Assembly: GCA_000711775.1 (NCBI GenBank)
Contig: ARYC01000061.1
Location: 124,001-188,000, forward strand
From: Oxytricha trifallax
Taxonomy: Eukaryota > Ciliophora > Spirotrichea > Sporadotrichida > Oxytrichidae
DNA: 64,000 nucleotides
Direction: 5' to 3'
Of the stretch, positions 21,003-32,363 are shown piece after piece (the first letter of the stretch is position 1; every line of letters starts with the position of its first letter). The translations under genes were made by a program, and so were the position numbers. A model generated the notes under the pieces. It was not told the origin of the DNA. It searched no databases and worked only from the letters and a program-made list of their open reading frames with translations.

Positions 21003-22011
21003 ATGGGAAATGGATGTGCATGCTCTCGCGATAAATTTGATGAGCAAAAGGAAAAGGCTAAGTTAAACCTTATCAAGGCTAAAGACTACACCACCTACAA
21101 GTACTATGAGTCTAAAGCAACCTATGGACCAATCATTTTAAAATGTAAGATTTTTCTATAAATCTGATTATATTGATGACTCTTAAAAAGAATAATTACT
21201 CTACATAAATTAAGAGAAGCAAATTTATTATTCTAAAATATTTTTTATCATCGCAGAGAAATATGAGGAGGGAAAGATGAAGCTTTAATCTTATAGACCT
21301 GAAATAATCCTAGATAACTCTTAATGCTCGATGGTGACTAAATTTGAGTAAACTTTCCCCCTGAAGTCTATGACGATTGATGAGTATGAGAGACGCATCA
21401 AGAAACTTGCAGATCCAAGCTCAAACGACACTATCTCTGAAACCTAGATTTTGGAAAGTTTCAAAGATGTTTACCCAGATATATTGATTGAAGGCAGCTT
21501 AATCAGACAACTACTACTCAATCCCGCATTTAAGAAAGATGTTAATGGGTATTGTATCTCTGAGTTACTTTTATTCGGTAATCTTTACTGTGCCAGTACT
21601 CCTCTCATTAGATCCAAGAGATTCTTTGAAATTTGCTAAGAAGACTTGCCTCCTTAAATATCAAACAATGACAAAGAATTGGTTGCCTATGTAAAACTTA
21701 TGTTTGATATCTCCTACGTACACATGATAAACTTGTACAAAGCAGCTAAGGCGCCTGCTGACTCTGCCATCCCAGAAACCTGGCTTTCTTTGAGTAGAGA
21801 AGAAATGGAGCGAATCTACGCTGAGCTATTTGTGCAATTTTTGGATGACGTATTCGTCTTAAACACTAAGCACTCAAAAGAAGACTTTATTGAAGTAATG
21901 AGAACCTCAAGGAAAGAATGGCTACAACCTCACTATTTGAGACAACAAGTTTTCTTGAAAATCATGTAAGAATTGACCAAGCAACTTAAGTAAATGCAAT
22001 AAAAACAATGA
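21003..22011 (+). CDS. G: MGN-starting acidic protein, unknown function
   Basis: MGNGCACSRDKFDEQKEKA start: Gly2 and adjacent Cys suggest myristoylation and palmitoylation. A 112-nt GT-AG intron (21145-21256) is followed by one uninterrupted MDS of about 250 codons, the longest IES-free coding stretch in this part. Mostly alpha-helical, with no clear domain. EF-hand-like helices around DVNGYCISELLLFGN are degenerate, and the EF-hand genes H and I lie just downstream. TGA at 22009-22011. Confidence 0.75.
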
Positions 22012-22109
22012 TTATTGGGAGATATGTAGATAACTTGCTTGTATTTAATTTTTGTTCATTAATTTGGAAAAAAACACATCCAGTAAAGCATAAAATATTG
22101 CTTTAAACT

Positions 22110-22780
22110 GCTGAAACAAAAGCCTTATAGGATATAATCTATATTTCTTTGGATTTTGGCACTTTTATAATGAAGAATTTTCCAATTCCTTTCAGAGTCC
22201 ATTTAATTATTTCATGCAATTCTTCAAACTTCATTTGATTTTTATTTTCTGCATCAATCATTCGATATAGGACTATATATAAAGCATTAAAATATTGACT
22301 CCTTACACTCCAATTTTTAGTGTCTATGCGCATAAGAAGTCCATAATATTCCAAGAAAAACTTGATAAAAGTTTATTTTCTCTATATTCATAAGATATTT
22401 AAAACTCAACAATAATTTTAAAGAATAATATAATAAAACAATTGAAGAACTTACAAGAACCTTTAATATTAAAATTATCATATATTTTGCAATTAGTAGT
22501 GAGACTAAATGGGAGTATTTCATGTAGTGTGCGCTTTGTTACATCTTTATAATTTTTACCATCACAAATTTATAAGAACTTTTCATACATTTTCCTTACA
22601 TCAATCAGTGACCCTAAAGGAAGAATATTATTATTAAATTATTATTAATAATAAGTAAATATTTTTACAATGCTTTAGTAGATTTAAGTGAGGATTGCTG
22701 ACTCCAAGAAGTGACAACTCTATATGCCTTGACCCATTATTAAATTTGGCTTCTAAATCATTTAACACAACATTACCCAT
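22110..22780 (-). CDS. H, 5' part: EF-hand protein, first MDSs on the minus strand (scrambled gene)
   Basis: MGNVVLNDLEAKFNNGS start at 22780. A GT-AG intron (plus 22614-22668) is followed by HWSLIDVRKMYEKFLQICDG, an IES (pointer AAGTT), then FFLEYYGLLMRIDTKNWS and an EF-hand-like segment YRMIDAENKNQMKFEELHEI. The MDS ends in ...SYKAFVSA at the 12-bp pointer 22110-22121 (minus-strand sequence TTTTGTTTCAGC). The same 12-mer lies on the plus strand at 22869-22880 and continues as DATNDNNIDYTELVNW. The two halves therefore face opposite ways, with an inversion breakpoint between them. Past the pointer the minus-strand frame loses similarity. Confidence 0.85.
22359..22452. other. IES in H, pointer AACTT (plus strand)
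   Basis: AACTT at 22359-22363 and 22448-22452. On the minus strand excision joins IKGSCKF to FLEYYGLL in frame. Confidence 0.7.
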
Positions 22781-22868
22781 CTAAATCAATTAATATTATT
22801 ATTAGTTGTTATATCTTATCATTTTATAATAATTCTATAAATAACAACATATTTTCTTAATTTTAGCT

Positions 22869-23764
22869 TTTTGTTTCAGCTGATGCTACAAATGATAATA
22901 ACATAGACTATACTGAATTGGTGAATTGGATAGAATTGAATCAGTAATTTATAAATTTTCTATAAGACTATGAGCCATCTACTCCGATCCACTATGATTA
23001 GAAATTATTTAAGAACTTCTATAAAATTGATGTGGGTAACTTCGAATTTGAGCCTTTGCATATAGTAGTCGATACTAATAGATTGGTTAAACATATGACA
23101 GCTTCCTCCAAAAATAAAATGAAAGCCTCTACTTAAGTGCTGTAAAAATTTTTAATAAATCTGTTCTAATAGATTTTAAATTTTTAGTAAGTCTTATATT
23201 TTTTCTAATGATTATTAAGTGCACTCACCACAGCATACCGCGATAGCTACAACCTAAAGTGACGAATAGCACGACGATAGTGATTAAATAGTAAAAAGAA
23301 AACTCTATTTAAGCGGAGGCAAACGTAGAAACGTACTTGCAAGTTTGTAACTTAACGACTTCAAACACTCCAAAATGATAAAAGCTAATCACTAGAAAAT
23401 TATGAGTAGTCAGAGAAATCTTTTAAGCCCATAAAACAAAGGGGAGAGAGCAGTTAATAATGTTGGGTGGTCTTAACTTGGTAAGGGTAATTTGTTAAGT
23501 CATCGAGGATCTATAAATGCAATTAAAGAGTAGGATTAAGAGAATGATTAATCACCTGTAAAAATCAAGAAGAAGGGTTCATTAATGAGTCCAAGTTAAC
23601 TGAGCTTAATAACTCATTCAAAACGAAAAGCACATTTACATTTTATGTTGATTTAAAAAAAAGAAAAATAAAGTTAAAAATTCTTATATTTTAATATGAA
23701 TATACTTAGAGAGTTTTAGGAATTCTGGATTGATTATTAAATTATATCAGATATAAAAAATTGA
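22869..23764 (+). CDS. H, 3' part: EF-hand and basic tail on the plus strand (scrambled gene)
   Basis: Starts at pointer TTTTGTTTCAGC (22869-22880). Joined to the minus-strand half it reads AFVSADATNDNNIDYTELV, a canonical EF-hand loop (D-x-T-x-D-x-N-I-D-x-x-E) preceded by its entering helix. Then FINFLQDYEPSTPIHYDQK, a second region GNFEFEPLHIVV, and after an IES (pointer TTAAGTGC) a basic, Ser-rich tail (VHSPQHTAIATT, KRKLYLSGGKRRN). There is no start codon or upstream exon on this strand, as expected if its 5' half is the inverted block. The frame is open to TGA 23762-23764; the real stop may be slightly earlier. Calcium binding is inferred. Confidence 0.8.
23133..23222. other. IES in H, pointer TTAAGTGC
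   Basis: TTAAGTGC at 23133-23140 and 23215-23222. Joins NKMKASTQV to HSPQHTAI in frame. Confidence 0.85.
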
Positions 23765-23782
23765 AAAAAAATTGTGTAAATT

Positions 23783-25402
23783 ATGAAGTTATACCTTAAT
23801 TGCTTACCCTATTTTATTATATATATATTTTTGGGGTTATTATTCTAACTAAAATTCTGTTACAAGAAATTAGACTAGCTATAACTAAAAGCGATATCCT
23901 ATCACAACTAGAGGATCTCCAAGAAGAATATACTAAGTTTATAATGATTTATACTTTTCTTTAATCTTATAACTTTATTTCTGGTTACTTTTTTATTTTA
24001 CATTTTTGTAGACTCAACTCATACAATAAATCCCCCGCCCTCTACTAAAAGTAAAGACTCCTAAAACTTAAGAATTTAAGACTTTAAATTTAATGGACAG
24101 CAACCAATTCCTCCTCCCTCAGCTCAAAGCTCCTTTCGAGGTAAACTAACAATAAATGTACCATCATCTTCACTTAAAAATAAAAGCAACCAGTAACAAC
24201 CTCAATCGAGTAGACAATAATAATTGCATATGTCCTCCTCTGAGAACGTACTTTCTCCCAGATTTAATAATTTCGTATCACAAAATACTTTGTTTGATCT
24301 TGATGAGGAGCTTTTGGAAGTCATGAATTCAGCTAGTCAAAAGAGAAAAGAATACTTTCAAGATAATTTCATTTCCCTGGTAAGAAAAATAAATCTTCAA
24401 TCTTATTTAAATCATAGAGAGGTAGAAGTTACTCAAAGAAAAGCATAAGATTAATGAAACAGTACTTTGATTAAATTGATGAAGACAACAAAGGCTACAT
24501 TACAATAGATGGTAATTTTTAATAATAAATTTATCAATAAATTTTTATATTTAGACTATGTGAGAGCTTGCCAAAACTAGAACTCCTTAAAATTCATATC
24601 AATCAGTTTATTCAAGTATTTCGATAGGAAAAGCTGTGGCTCTATAACATTCGTAGACATGATTAAAGCGATGATTCCTGGTCTGTAGAGAATGCACATA
24701 GAGAAAATAATCAAATGGGTGAAGTTGAATAATGTTAAGTATAGAGAGATTGATGAGGAAATTAAGAAACCTAATGATAGTCCAAGGGAAAATTTGAGAT
24801 CTAGATAAACTTAAGTGTAAAATGAATCTGGGAATTTCAGTGCAACTTTGAGATAGAAAACTGGGTTATACGAATAAATATTTATTTGTAGTTTGGAAAA
24901 AGGATTTAACCATTTAATTTATCATTTTAATTGAAAGATTTATGGGTTAAATAGTGATGTCTTAAATCAAAACAACAGCAGATTAACCAGTATAAAAAGA
25001 CGAGTAAGTATGAATCTCAGAGTTTTAAGTCCAGACATGAAATTTATCACCACTGAAGAAATAACAGAATATAGAAATATTTTCGATCTTTATGATAAAA
25101 AAGGGAGAGGCATCCTCGATCGAGAATGTTTCATAAAGAATCTTTCATCACTATATAATTACAGTGATTGTATTGAGAGATTAAAGATGAATGGGTATGA
25201 AAATGCGAAAGATATAAAGATAGATCAGTTCATATCAATGCTAAAACCCCAAAACACAGTCATCCCAGAGATTGTTCTTAATAATCTTAGAAGTGTTTAT
25301 GAATAGAAAAATATGAAATACCTGTAGTCCATAGAAATATAGAATAAGAAAAAGACAAATAATAATTAAGGATCATCCCCGAAATTTAAATATCTATTAT
25401 GA
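23783..25402 (+). CDS. I: EF-hand protein with disordered N-terminus
   Basis: The certain part begins at about 24015 (THTINPPPSTKSKDSQNL, then Pro/Ser/Gln-rich). An ATG at 23783 joined through a GT-AG intron ending at about 24011 is the best upstream start, but this is weak. Helical segments (LFDLDEELLEVMNSASQKRK) and a 38-nt intron (24380-24417) precede MKQYFDQIDEDNKGYITIDD, a near-canonical EF loop, with another 43-nt intron (24512-24554). A second EF-like FKYFDRKSCGSITFVDM follows. After an IES (TGGGTTA) comes a third, IFDLYDKKGRGILDREC. The end is TGA 25400-25402. Calmodulin/CDPK-like EF pairs without a kinase domain. Confidence 0.7.
24862..24949. other. IES in I, pointer TGGGTTA
   Basis: TGGGTTA at 24862-24868 and 24943-24949. 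Joins LRQKTGL to NSDVLNQNN. Confidence 0.85.
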
Positions 25403-25794
25403 TTTTAATTTATGAAATTTAATTAATATTCTATTATAAATATTGAAATTTTTAATTATAAGTAAAGATATTATGGATTTAAAGTCTTTTTATTTTGCAA
25501 AATTAATACTAAATAAGGTAGATTCATTTTATATCTAATAATAGATCAATTCTTACATGAACTATCAACGAGAATACAATTATGAGTAATTTAAGCTGCT
25601 TATTTTATCTTAGATTATAAATTTAACATATTTACACTGTTATTAGGGGAGACATATAAATATAAAAATCAATGCTATTTTGGAAACATTTTTGGAAAAT
25701 TAGTTTTAAAAAAAGATAAATTTTGATAATCCCTTCTAGATGTTATTAAGCCATTCAGATATAAAGAGTATCAGGTGATTCTGTTTTTAGTCTC
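25403..25794. other. I-J spacer
   Basis: 392 bp between convergent genes I (+) and J (-). AT-rich, nothing recognisable. Confidence 0.5.
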
Positions 25795-28003
25795 TCACTA
25801 TTTAAAGCCATAGAATTTATTTCTTTTTTCATCATCGCAGGCTAGTTCCAACACGTCTGCTACTAAATCATGGGCAATGGTTTAAGAAACTATCGAATCT
25901 TTTTGATTTAATATAGAGTAAAGAGTATTTAAGATAGATTAGGGTAAGAATATATGAAAACAATTATATACATGATTTAACTTAATTTGAAATGCTTTAT
26001 CATGACTGAAGAGTTGTAACTTATATATCAAAGCCCCCAAAACTTCCTCTAGGAGAGGGTTAAAACACCATTGATGTCTCAAAGTTAGACCCGCAGTCAG
26101 ATCTGTCGTTATTCACAGAAGAATCACTCATTAATAAATAATCGAAATCAAAGAGACCTTGTCCAGAGCCACCTTAAAATTCTGATTCATCACCCTAACT
26201 GAAAGTGCTAGAATTTTCTCTTGGTGTGTTAGTATTGTTTGTAATTTTGGATCTCACACTGAGATTTTAAGAGTTAAGCCTTAGTGCAGACGGACTTTCA
26301 TTCTTGTTATATTTAGTCATTTGTTTGTTAGAGGAGTAGGATTTTTTAAAGCTGCTATTGTTCATTTGAGTTTTTTAGGACTTGAATAAACTTGGGACTA
26401 AGAAATTATTTCCAGGTTACAAAAGTTAACTCTTGCGAGAATGCTATTGCTAAGATGGAGAATTAATTGAACCTTAAGTATTGTAATTAAATTACATGTT
26501 TTGATACTCGGGGTCTTACTGCGATTATTCGTCATCAATGTTTGAAGAAAGCCCGGAAACACTTCGATTGAATGTTCCAAACGAGTTTATTTATAAGTAA
26601 TTGTTCTTTTGAGGAGATTCACATGTATTAGATTGCTCTATCCCAAGCATCCCTTAATTTAAAGTAAAAAAATCAAAGATTCTCAATTTTCAAACATGTT
26701 AAGAACTTATTTATTTTCTTCAAGTGAACTTTTCTTTAGCAACCATTAATTAGTGCCACCCTCTTAGTTTTCCTGATCGAAATCCTAAATTTAAGTCATT
26801 GTACTAGATTTCATAAGAGAAAGTCTTTGCCTAAAAAAGTCTCCGATTGGGTCTATCAAGCTATCAACACTGTTATTTATTTCACTAACGTTATCTATTT
26901 ATATATTATTTACACTTGAGTTTTCAGTAGACATAGTACTCGAACTTTCTAGTTTTTTTTCTCTCAAAAAGTTTACAAATCTTTTCTTTATTTAGCTGGC
27001 AGATTTCGTCTTTACATTTACTTAAAAATTAAGTGAAATTGTATTGTAGTTTAAATTTGAATATTAATGGATTTTCCGATATCTTATTCCAATCATGAGG
27101 GTATATATCGAAATATTTCATAATCAGATCATCTTCCTCTTCACTGAACTACTCTTTCTTAATGTTATCTTTCTTTTCCAAATAATTTACATATCTTTCT
27201 CTAATTTACTTGCCACTTCTTCCAGGCACCTTCTTAGCTATTAAACCCCAATTTCTCCCAAGTTTTTTATACTCTCGCATTATAATACTATCTTCTTCCT
27301 ATGTCCAAGTGCCTTTGACAGTGGCTTCAGTAAGTCTCTTATATCTGTCTTTGATATCCTCAGCATCTGCTTTTGCTAAGCGCATTTCCATCTAGATTTT
27401 TGTCCAGTTATTCTCATACTTCTAAAAGGCTTTGAGCAACTTGTTATCATCTATATTAGACCATCTATGCGAATGTTTTGCATTATCACCGAACTACTCA
27501 GGCGTCACTGTAAAGTGACTATTTCGAAAAAGACTGGCAATATTAAAGAACACTGCTACGCTATTTTCATGCTGAGGTATAACTTGAAACAAAGGATCTG
27601 ACATAACTCCCTCAAATTCTTCGTTTTCACAAACTTCTTCATAAATAGTTGAGAGAACTGAGACTTAATCATCAGAATCATCCGCATATTTAATATTTGG
27701 AATTTTCCTTTTATTGTTTAACTCAAATTTCTTCAGATTCTTACTATTTTAAGACTTCGACTTGTCTCTTTAATTAATCTCTTTAAGCTTTTACTCAATA
27801 TTATCATTTAAAAGACCTTAGAGATTAGGCAATTTCATTGTTTATCTTAATAAATCTTCATTTTCATTCTGATTTCTCGGAGTTTAGAACAATGAACAAC
27901 TTTTCGAATTATTCACTGATTTTATTCTTAAATTTATTGGTTTTTTTGTTCGCCTATGAGACAATATTGAAAGAATCAAGATGTCTCTCTTGAATAGCAG
28001 CAT
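25795..28003 (-). CDS. J: three-repeat Myb-type DNA-binding protein
   Basis: MLLFKRDILILSILSHRRT start at 28003, with an in-frame TGA two codons upstream. After a basic/acidic leader come three Myb repeats. R1: HRWSNIDDNKLLKAFQKYEN...W-TKI. R2: KGTWTQEEDSIIMREYKKLG-RNWGLIAKKVPGRSGKQIRERY. R3: KKEQFSEEEDDLIMKYFDIY...DWNKISENVK-TKSASQIKKRF. The spaced Trp residues and W-T-x-E-E-D are diagnostic. An IES (pointer ATTT on plus) splits R3. The C-terminal half is Asn/Ser/Gln-rich, and a last junction (ATA) links FGGFDI to VSQTIAHDLVADVLELACDD. TGA at 25795-25797. Probably a nuclear transcription factor; an SNAPc4-like role is possible but unproven. Confidence 0.8.
27016..27074. other. IES in J splitting Myb repeat 3, pointer ATTT (plus)
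   Basis: ATTT at 27016-27019 and 27071-27074. On the minus strand excision joins WNKISEN to VKTKSASQIKKRF, completing R3. Confidence 0.7.
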
Positions 28004-28528
28004 TGCTCAACTATTGATAGTATAGTAGAAATGCATTTTATTTTAAACTAAATTAATTACAACTATTTTGTTTGAAATGTTTTTCCTAACTTTGTCTATA
28101 TAAAGTCAAGCTTTAATATTGCATTAAAATTGAGTTAGACAGGTTTGATGAAAAATATATTTGCAACATATTCTCAAGCAATTAGCAGAATTTCAAAATG
28201 AAATGGATTTAAATTTATATAAAAGAACCTCCTTAAATTCAATGAAAAAAATATTTGAATTAAGATACTTTGAATTCATAATTATAATAAAAAAGGATTA
28301 ATTTAAATTTCAAATGAAATATAATCCATACAATAATATATGTAATTTCACAAATTAAAACTTAGAAATAATTATTGATGACTGAATTTATAAATTTTAT
28401 GCATAAATATATTCTAAATTAAAGAGTATTTTCATTACATCAAAGATTATATATTAAATTGAAATTATTACATTAAATTATTATAATTCAATTTTATTTT
28501 ATTAACTGGCCGCAGACATTGATCATAT
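28004..28528. other. J-K spacer
   Basis: 525 bp, AT-rich, no coding character on either strand. Confidence 0.5.
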
Positions 28529-29509
28529 TCATACTTCCCCTATACCCAATTTATGATTGCTTGTCCTGTGACCTGCAATTATTTTACTCTAATAATCGTT
28601 TTTATGAAAATCCTGGGCATCTCCAGCGGAGGCATGTCTCTGATGACTTTTCATAGAGTAACTGTTCTCGTAATTTGTCTGATACTTATAATCCTTGCTT
28701 GATTGATTTGCAATGCAATGATTTTCCATGTTATTGTGATAAGAGTTTCTATTGCTTTAATGCCCTTTCAGTATGTCTTTGAATTAATAGAGATTCTTCT
28801 TATGGGTGTTGTGGGGTTAATGATCAATGTTCAAGTCGTTGTAGTTTTGTGAGGTATATTCTTTTGTGCTATACTTAGTTATGTCATTTGCTTTATGTGA
28901 GTTACTACCACTGTTATTATTGTTTTCATAAGAAGGCTTTTGCTTTTAAATGATTGATTTACTTTGAGCAGATATGTCTTTTGAATGAGAATTTCTTTAA
29001 TCATGAGTTTACCTAGTATCTTTAGTGTTAATGTAGTTAGCTCTGTTCGTATTTAAATATGATTCTTATTCATATGGCTATAGATAAGTATTCTCAAATT
29101 TTTACTATGCTTAAGAGTAATTCCTGCTAATTTGTTTACTGAATGATGCATTTTAGACTGACTTTGTAGTTGAGTTACCTTGCATGTTATATTACGAACT
29201 TATTTTATAATTCTGTGGCTTTTCTTAGCCATATTCATTTCTATATCGTGAAGTGTACTATTATTTATGGGGGTCCTGAAACTCGTATTCGTTAGGCTGT
29301 TAATTATAGGAGGAACTAGATTGGTTACGTTTATGCTTAATGATGGGAGTGATTTACTTCTCATGTTAGAACTAGTCCACTTCTTTCTTTAAATTGCTAA
29401 GAGCAGTGAGGCTTTTCTAGTGAATTTATCTATCGAGAAATTTAGAAGACTGATTATTATTATGAGTGCCATCTCTAAATGTCTCAACTTCATCTTCCAC
29501 GTTTTTCAT
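28529..29509 (-). CDS. K: Asn/Gln/Ser-rich protein, 5' end unresolved
   Basis: One uninterrupted minus-strand frame to TGA 28529-28531. It is very rich in Asn, Gln, Ser, Tyr and Lys (for example YNQQPNEYEFQDPHKQQY, SYENNNNSGSN). The first ATG in frame is at 29509 (MKNVEDEVETFRDG). The frame stays open upstream with plausible protein (VDRQYAQIEEFKNILKTK) and runs over the end of the glutamate-cysteine ligase frame, offset by one. Either K begins inside the ligase 3' end, or K is joined to it by an unrecognised junction. No IES inside. Function unknown, likely disordered. Confidence 0.6.
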
Positions 29510-29627
29510 TATCAGTGATCTTTCAATAGAAGAGAGTTATTCAGAGTCGTCTTATTAATCCAAATTAAAAGATACATTCTTTGTCTTTAGAATGTTCTTA
29601 AATTCTTCGATTTAAGCATACTGTCTA

Positions 29628-32047
29628 TCAACTTGCTTCAGGAGCTATTTTACTTAATTCTTCCGCTAGCTATGACAATTTAAAGTCAATTTTATATGAT
29701 AGATTTAAGGACTAAAAAATTCTTGTGATCGAATCTTTTTGATAATCAGGATGAGAAAGAACCAATCTTCTCTGGTAGGCAGCGCCAGTCTCATGTTGAC
29801 CTTTGGCTCTTCCCAACACAAAGTCAAGATATTGATTAACTTTCTCTACTTGATCTTTAGTATGGTTACAGGATCTTAATTAAAGTATAAAATTAAAGAG
29901 GAAGTTAGATACTCATAGATTAAGGGGTAGATACCTTTATATCCAATAGATTCTTTGCCTTCTAAGATCTCATATATATACATCTCTTCAAAGATACCGT
30001 CCTCATCAGCATCCTCATCACTTTCATCCTTTGATTGAATAAAGTCATGTTACAATTAATAAAGCAATATAAAATTTTAGTTACTCAAGTTTGCATTCTT
30101 TGAGGTTTTTGGCTGCATTGTTAAATCTAAACCAAAACTTCTGTTAAGTATAGGCGTCAACTTTCTCAGCTCTTTCCATGTTTTCATCAATTTGAGTGAT
30201 TGGCATGATGAAATTGACATCGAAGTTATTTATTACATTAAGGATGAGTCCAAGGACAACAATGAATGCTGAATTTTCAAAATCAGTTAGCTAGATGTCC
30301 ATAGTCCTGAATTCTACTCTCCAGCCTATCTTGCTATCCAACGAGGGAGGTGGCTTGAATCTCATGGAGCACCAATTAGTGGATTGCAAATTTTCAAAGT
30401 GCCCAGTGGTTTGTTCATTATCAAATTAAGTTTCGTCATGCTCATTGCTGAAAGTTGGAATTGGATCTCTTACGAACAAAGATGCGATGTGGTAAGCCAT
30501 TCTCTCATCGAGACCTTAACTTTTCAACAGATCTACATGACTCTAGTCCACTTTTTAGGAATTAAATATAAATTCATATATATTTCCACTTTGTACTGGA
30601 TTGTGTCAATATATTGGTCCTTAACGTATTTGTGACTGGACAAATAATGATTCTAGGAGCTGTACCTTGATTTTGGTATGTATTGCTCGCTTAATGGATC
30701 TCTTTCTTATGTATTTCTGCAATCTACTGACTATGAAATTACAGTCCATCTCATGTCAATATCTTAAAAGTATAAAAATTACCATAATATCTGCTATTTT
30801 GCCCTTGAATATAGGCGAATTTGCTGAAAGTGCAGCAAAGATGGGAGTAAATGGTAGCAGTTAGTCATGAATATATCTGGCATGATTAATTGTCTGAGCC
30901 TCGAATGTAACCTGTAGACAACTGCACCCCATTCCGAAATGCATGGAATCCATGTAAATGCTTCCTGGAAATGGCTCCTCCTCGGTAGCATCGACCATAT
31001 TGGTTTTTTCATCTCCAAAGAGAGGCACCAGAATTTTGACTTTTTCTTGTCTTCTTTGTCTAATTGACGTCATTAAGCCTGAAAATCGTGGATGAGGATT
31101 CTCGGTTTGGTCTATAGCGAATAGAGATTGGGAGTAATGGTTGCGCTTGTCAAGCTCATTTTCATGCCTCATCTAAATTTAATTTTATCAGTGTAGAATT
31201 AATGGCAAAAAATAGTAAATTTCATTAATTAATTCATCACATCATCCATTATATCAGGATCTTCAATTAAAATATGATCTTTTGTGCCCAAGATAATTGG
31301 GGTTGCGAAAGTAGTCAATCCCAACTGATAAAAATTGAAGAACTTCTGGAGAGTAGATCGTCTATAACATATATGTTTGGTTAAATCGAATCAAATTTGG
31401 ATAGAAAAAGGTGAGGGCAAATTTATTATTTCATATTAGGATATTAGTGTCATTGTAATCTTTAATAATTTATCTTTTATTAACAAATTTGATTCCCCAT
31501 TTGAATTAGTATATACCAGCGCCCCCCCTTTTTTACTTAAAATAATTAAGATTCTTACCTGTTAGCAATTTTTAAATCGCAACTTATGAGATCTTCAATA
31601 TCCTCAGTTGAGTTATATGGTTGCTTTGGCACAGCTTCTATCATCCAGTTTCCAAATTCTGGTTATAATTGTATATCTGGGTCCTCCATTTGGTTAAATG
31701 ATTGAATTAAGCTATAACCCTAGTTTGCCAACCAAGCCTTTTTCATGTGTTTAATAATATATAATATTTGATTTTATTAAATAACTCCAAAAGATGTATC
31801 ATGTATGATATTCTCATACCTACAATGATAATCTTATTATCACATATTATCTTCAATAAAAAAGCTTAAATTGATTAATGTGTTAATCAAGCATGAAGAG
31901 GGTATACTCAATCTCTTCTCCCCAGTGCAAATTTTTCCTCTCAATAAATCTGTCCTTGTGTGCATTGTAAATATTCAGGAATTGTTAAAGCCCATTCATT
32001 TTATACTTCTAAATCAACTCCTACTGCTTATACTCATTGAATGTCAT
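29628..32047 (-). CDS. Glutamate-cysteine ligase catalytic subunit
   Basis: Catalyses ATP-dependent joining of glutamate and cysteine, the first step of glutathione synthesis, in the cytosol. Start [19 protein letters not shown] at 32047, then [11 protein letters not shown]...[14 protein letters not shown]. Diagnostic family motifs in order: [134 protein letters not shown] and [11 protein letters not shown]. The end is [10 protein letters not shown] and TGA 29628-29630. Introns and IESs separate these blocks; one gap (about 31525) contains a C7 run. Eukaryotic GCS family; all main catalytic blocks are present. Gene K lies immediately downstream. Confidence 0.92.
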
Positions 32048-32363
32048 TTTTCTGCCCTAAACTTCTAGATATAGTAAATTATATAAATAATGGAATTAAA
32101 TATAAAGTTATAAATTATAACCCATTGTTAATAACTTTTATTGATGTTTCTCTACGTAATATAAAAATATTAATTGATTTCATTTTATAAGCAATTTCAA
32201 CGAAGATTACACGTAATAGTTTTAATAGACTTAGCTTTTAAATTAATTAACATTCACAAAAATTTATGTGTGAGTGCGTGAAATCTTTTCAATTATACCT
32301 TTATTTTATTTGTTTTGTGGATTAAAATCTAATTTTTAAAAGTAGATTCAATCAAGAATATTC
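32048..32363. other. Spacer between ligase gene and gene M
   Basis: 316 bp, AT-rich, nothing recognised. Confidence 0.5.

Noticed and set aside
25247-25262. CCCCAAAAC run resembling the C4A4 telomere repeat of spirotrichs
   Set aside because: It lies within the coding frame of gene I (MLKPQNTVIP) and is a single partial unit, not an array.
30384-30864. Plus-strand open frames with apparent membrane segments
   Set aside because: Antisense shadows of strongly conserved glutamate-cysteine ligase blocks on the minus strand.
31520-31536. C7T6 homopolymer run
   Set aside because: Lies in a non-coding gap of the glutamate-cysteine ligase gene; no telomere periodicity or functional context.
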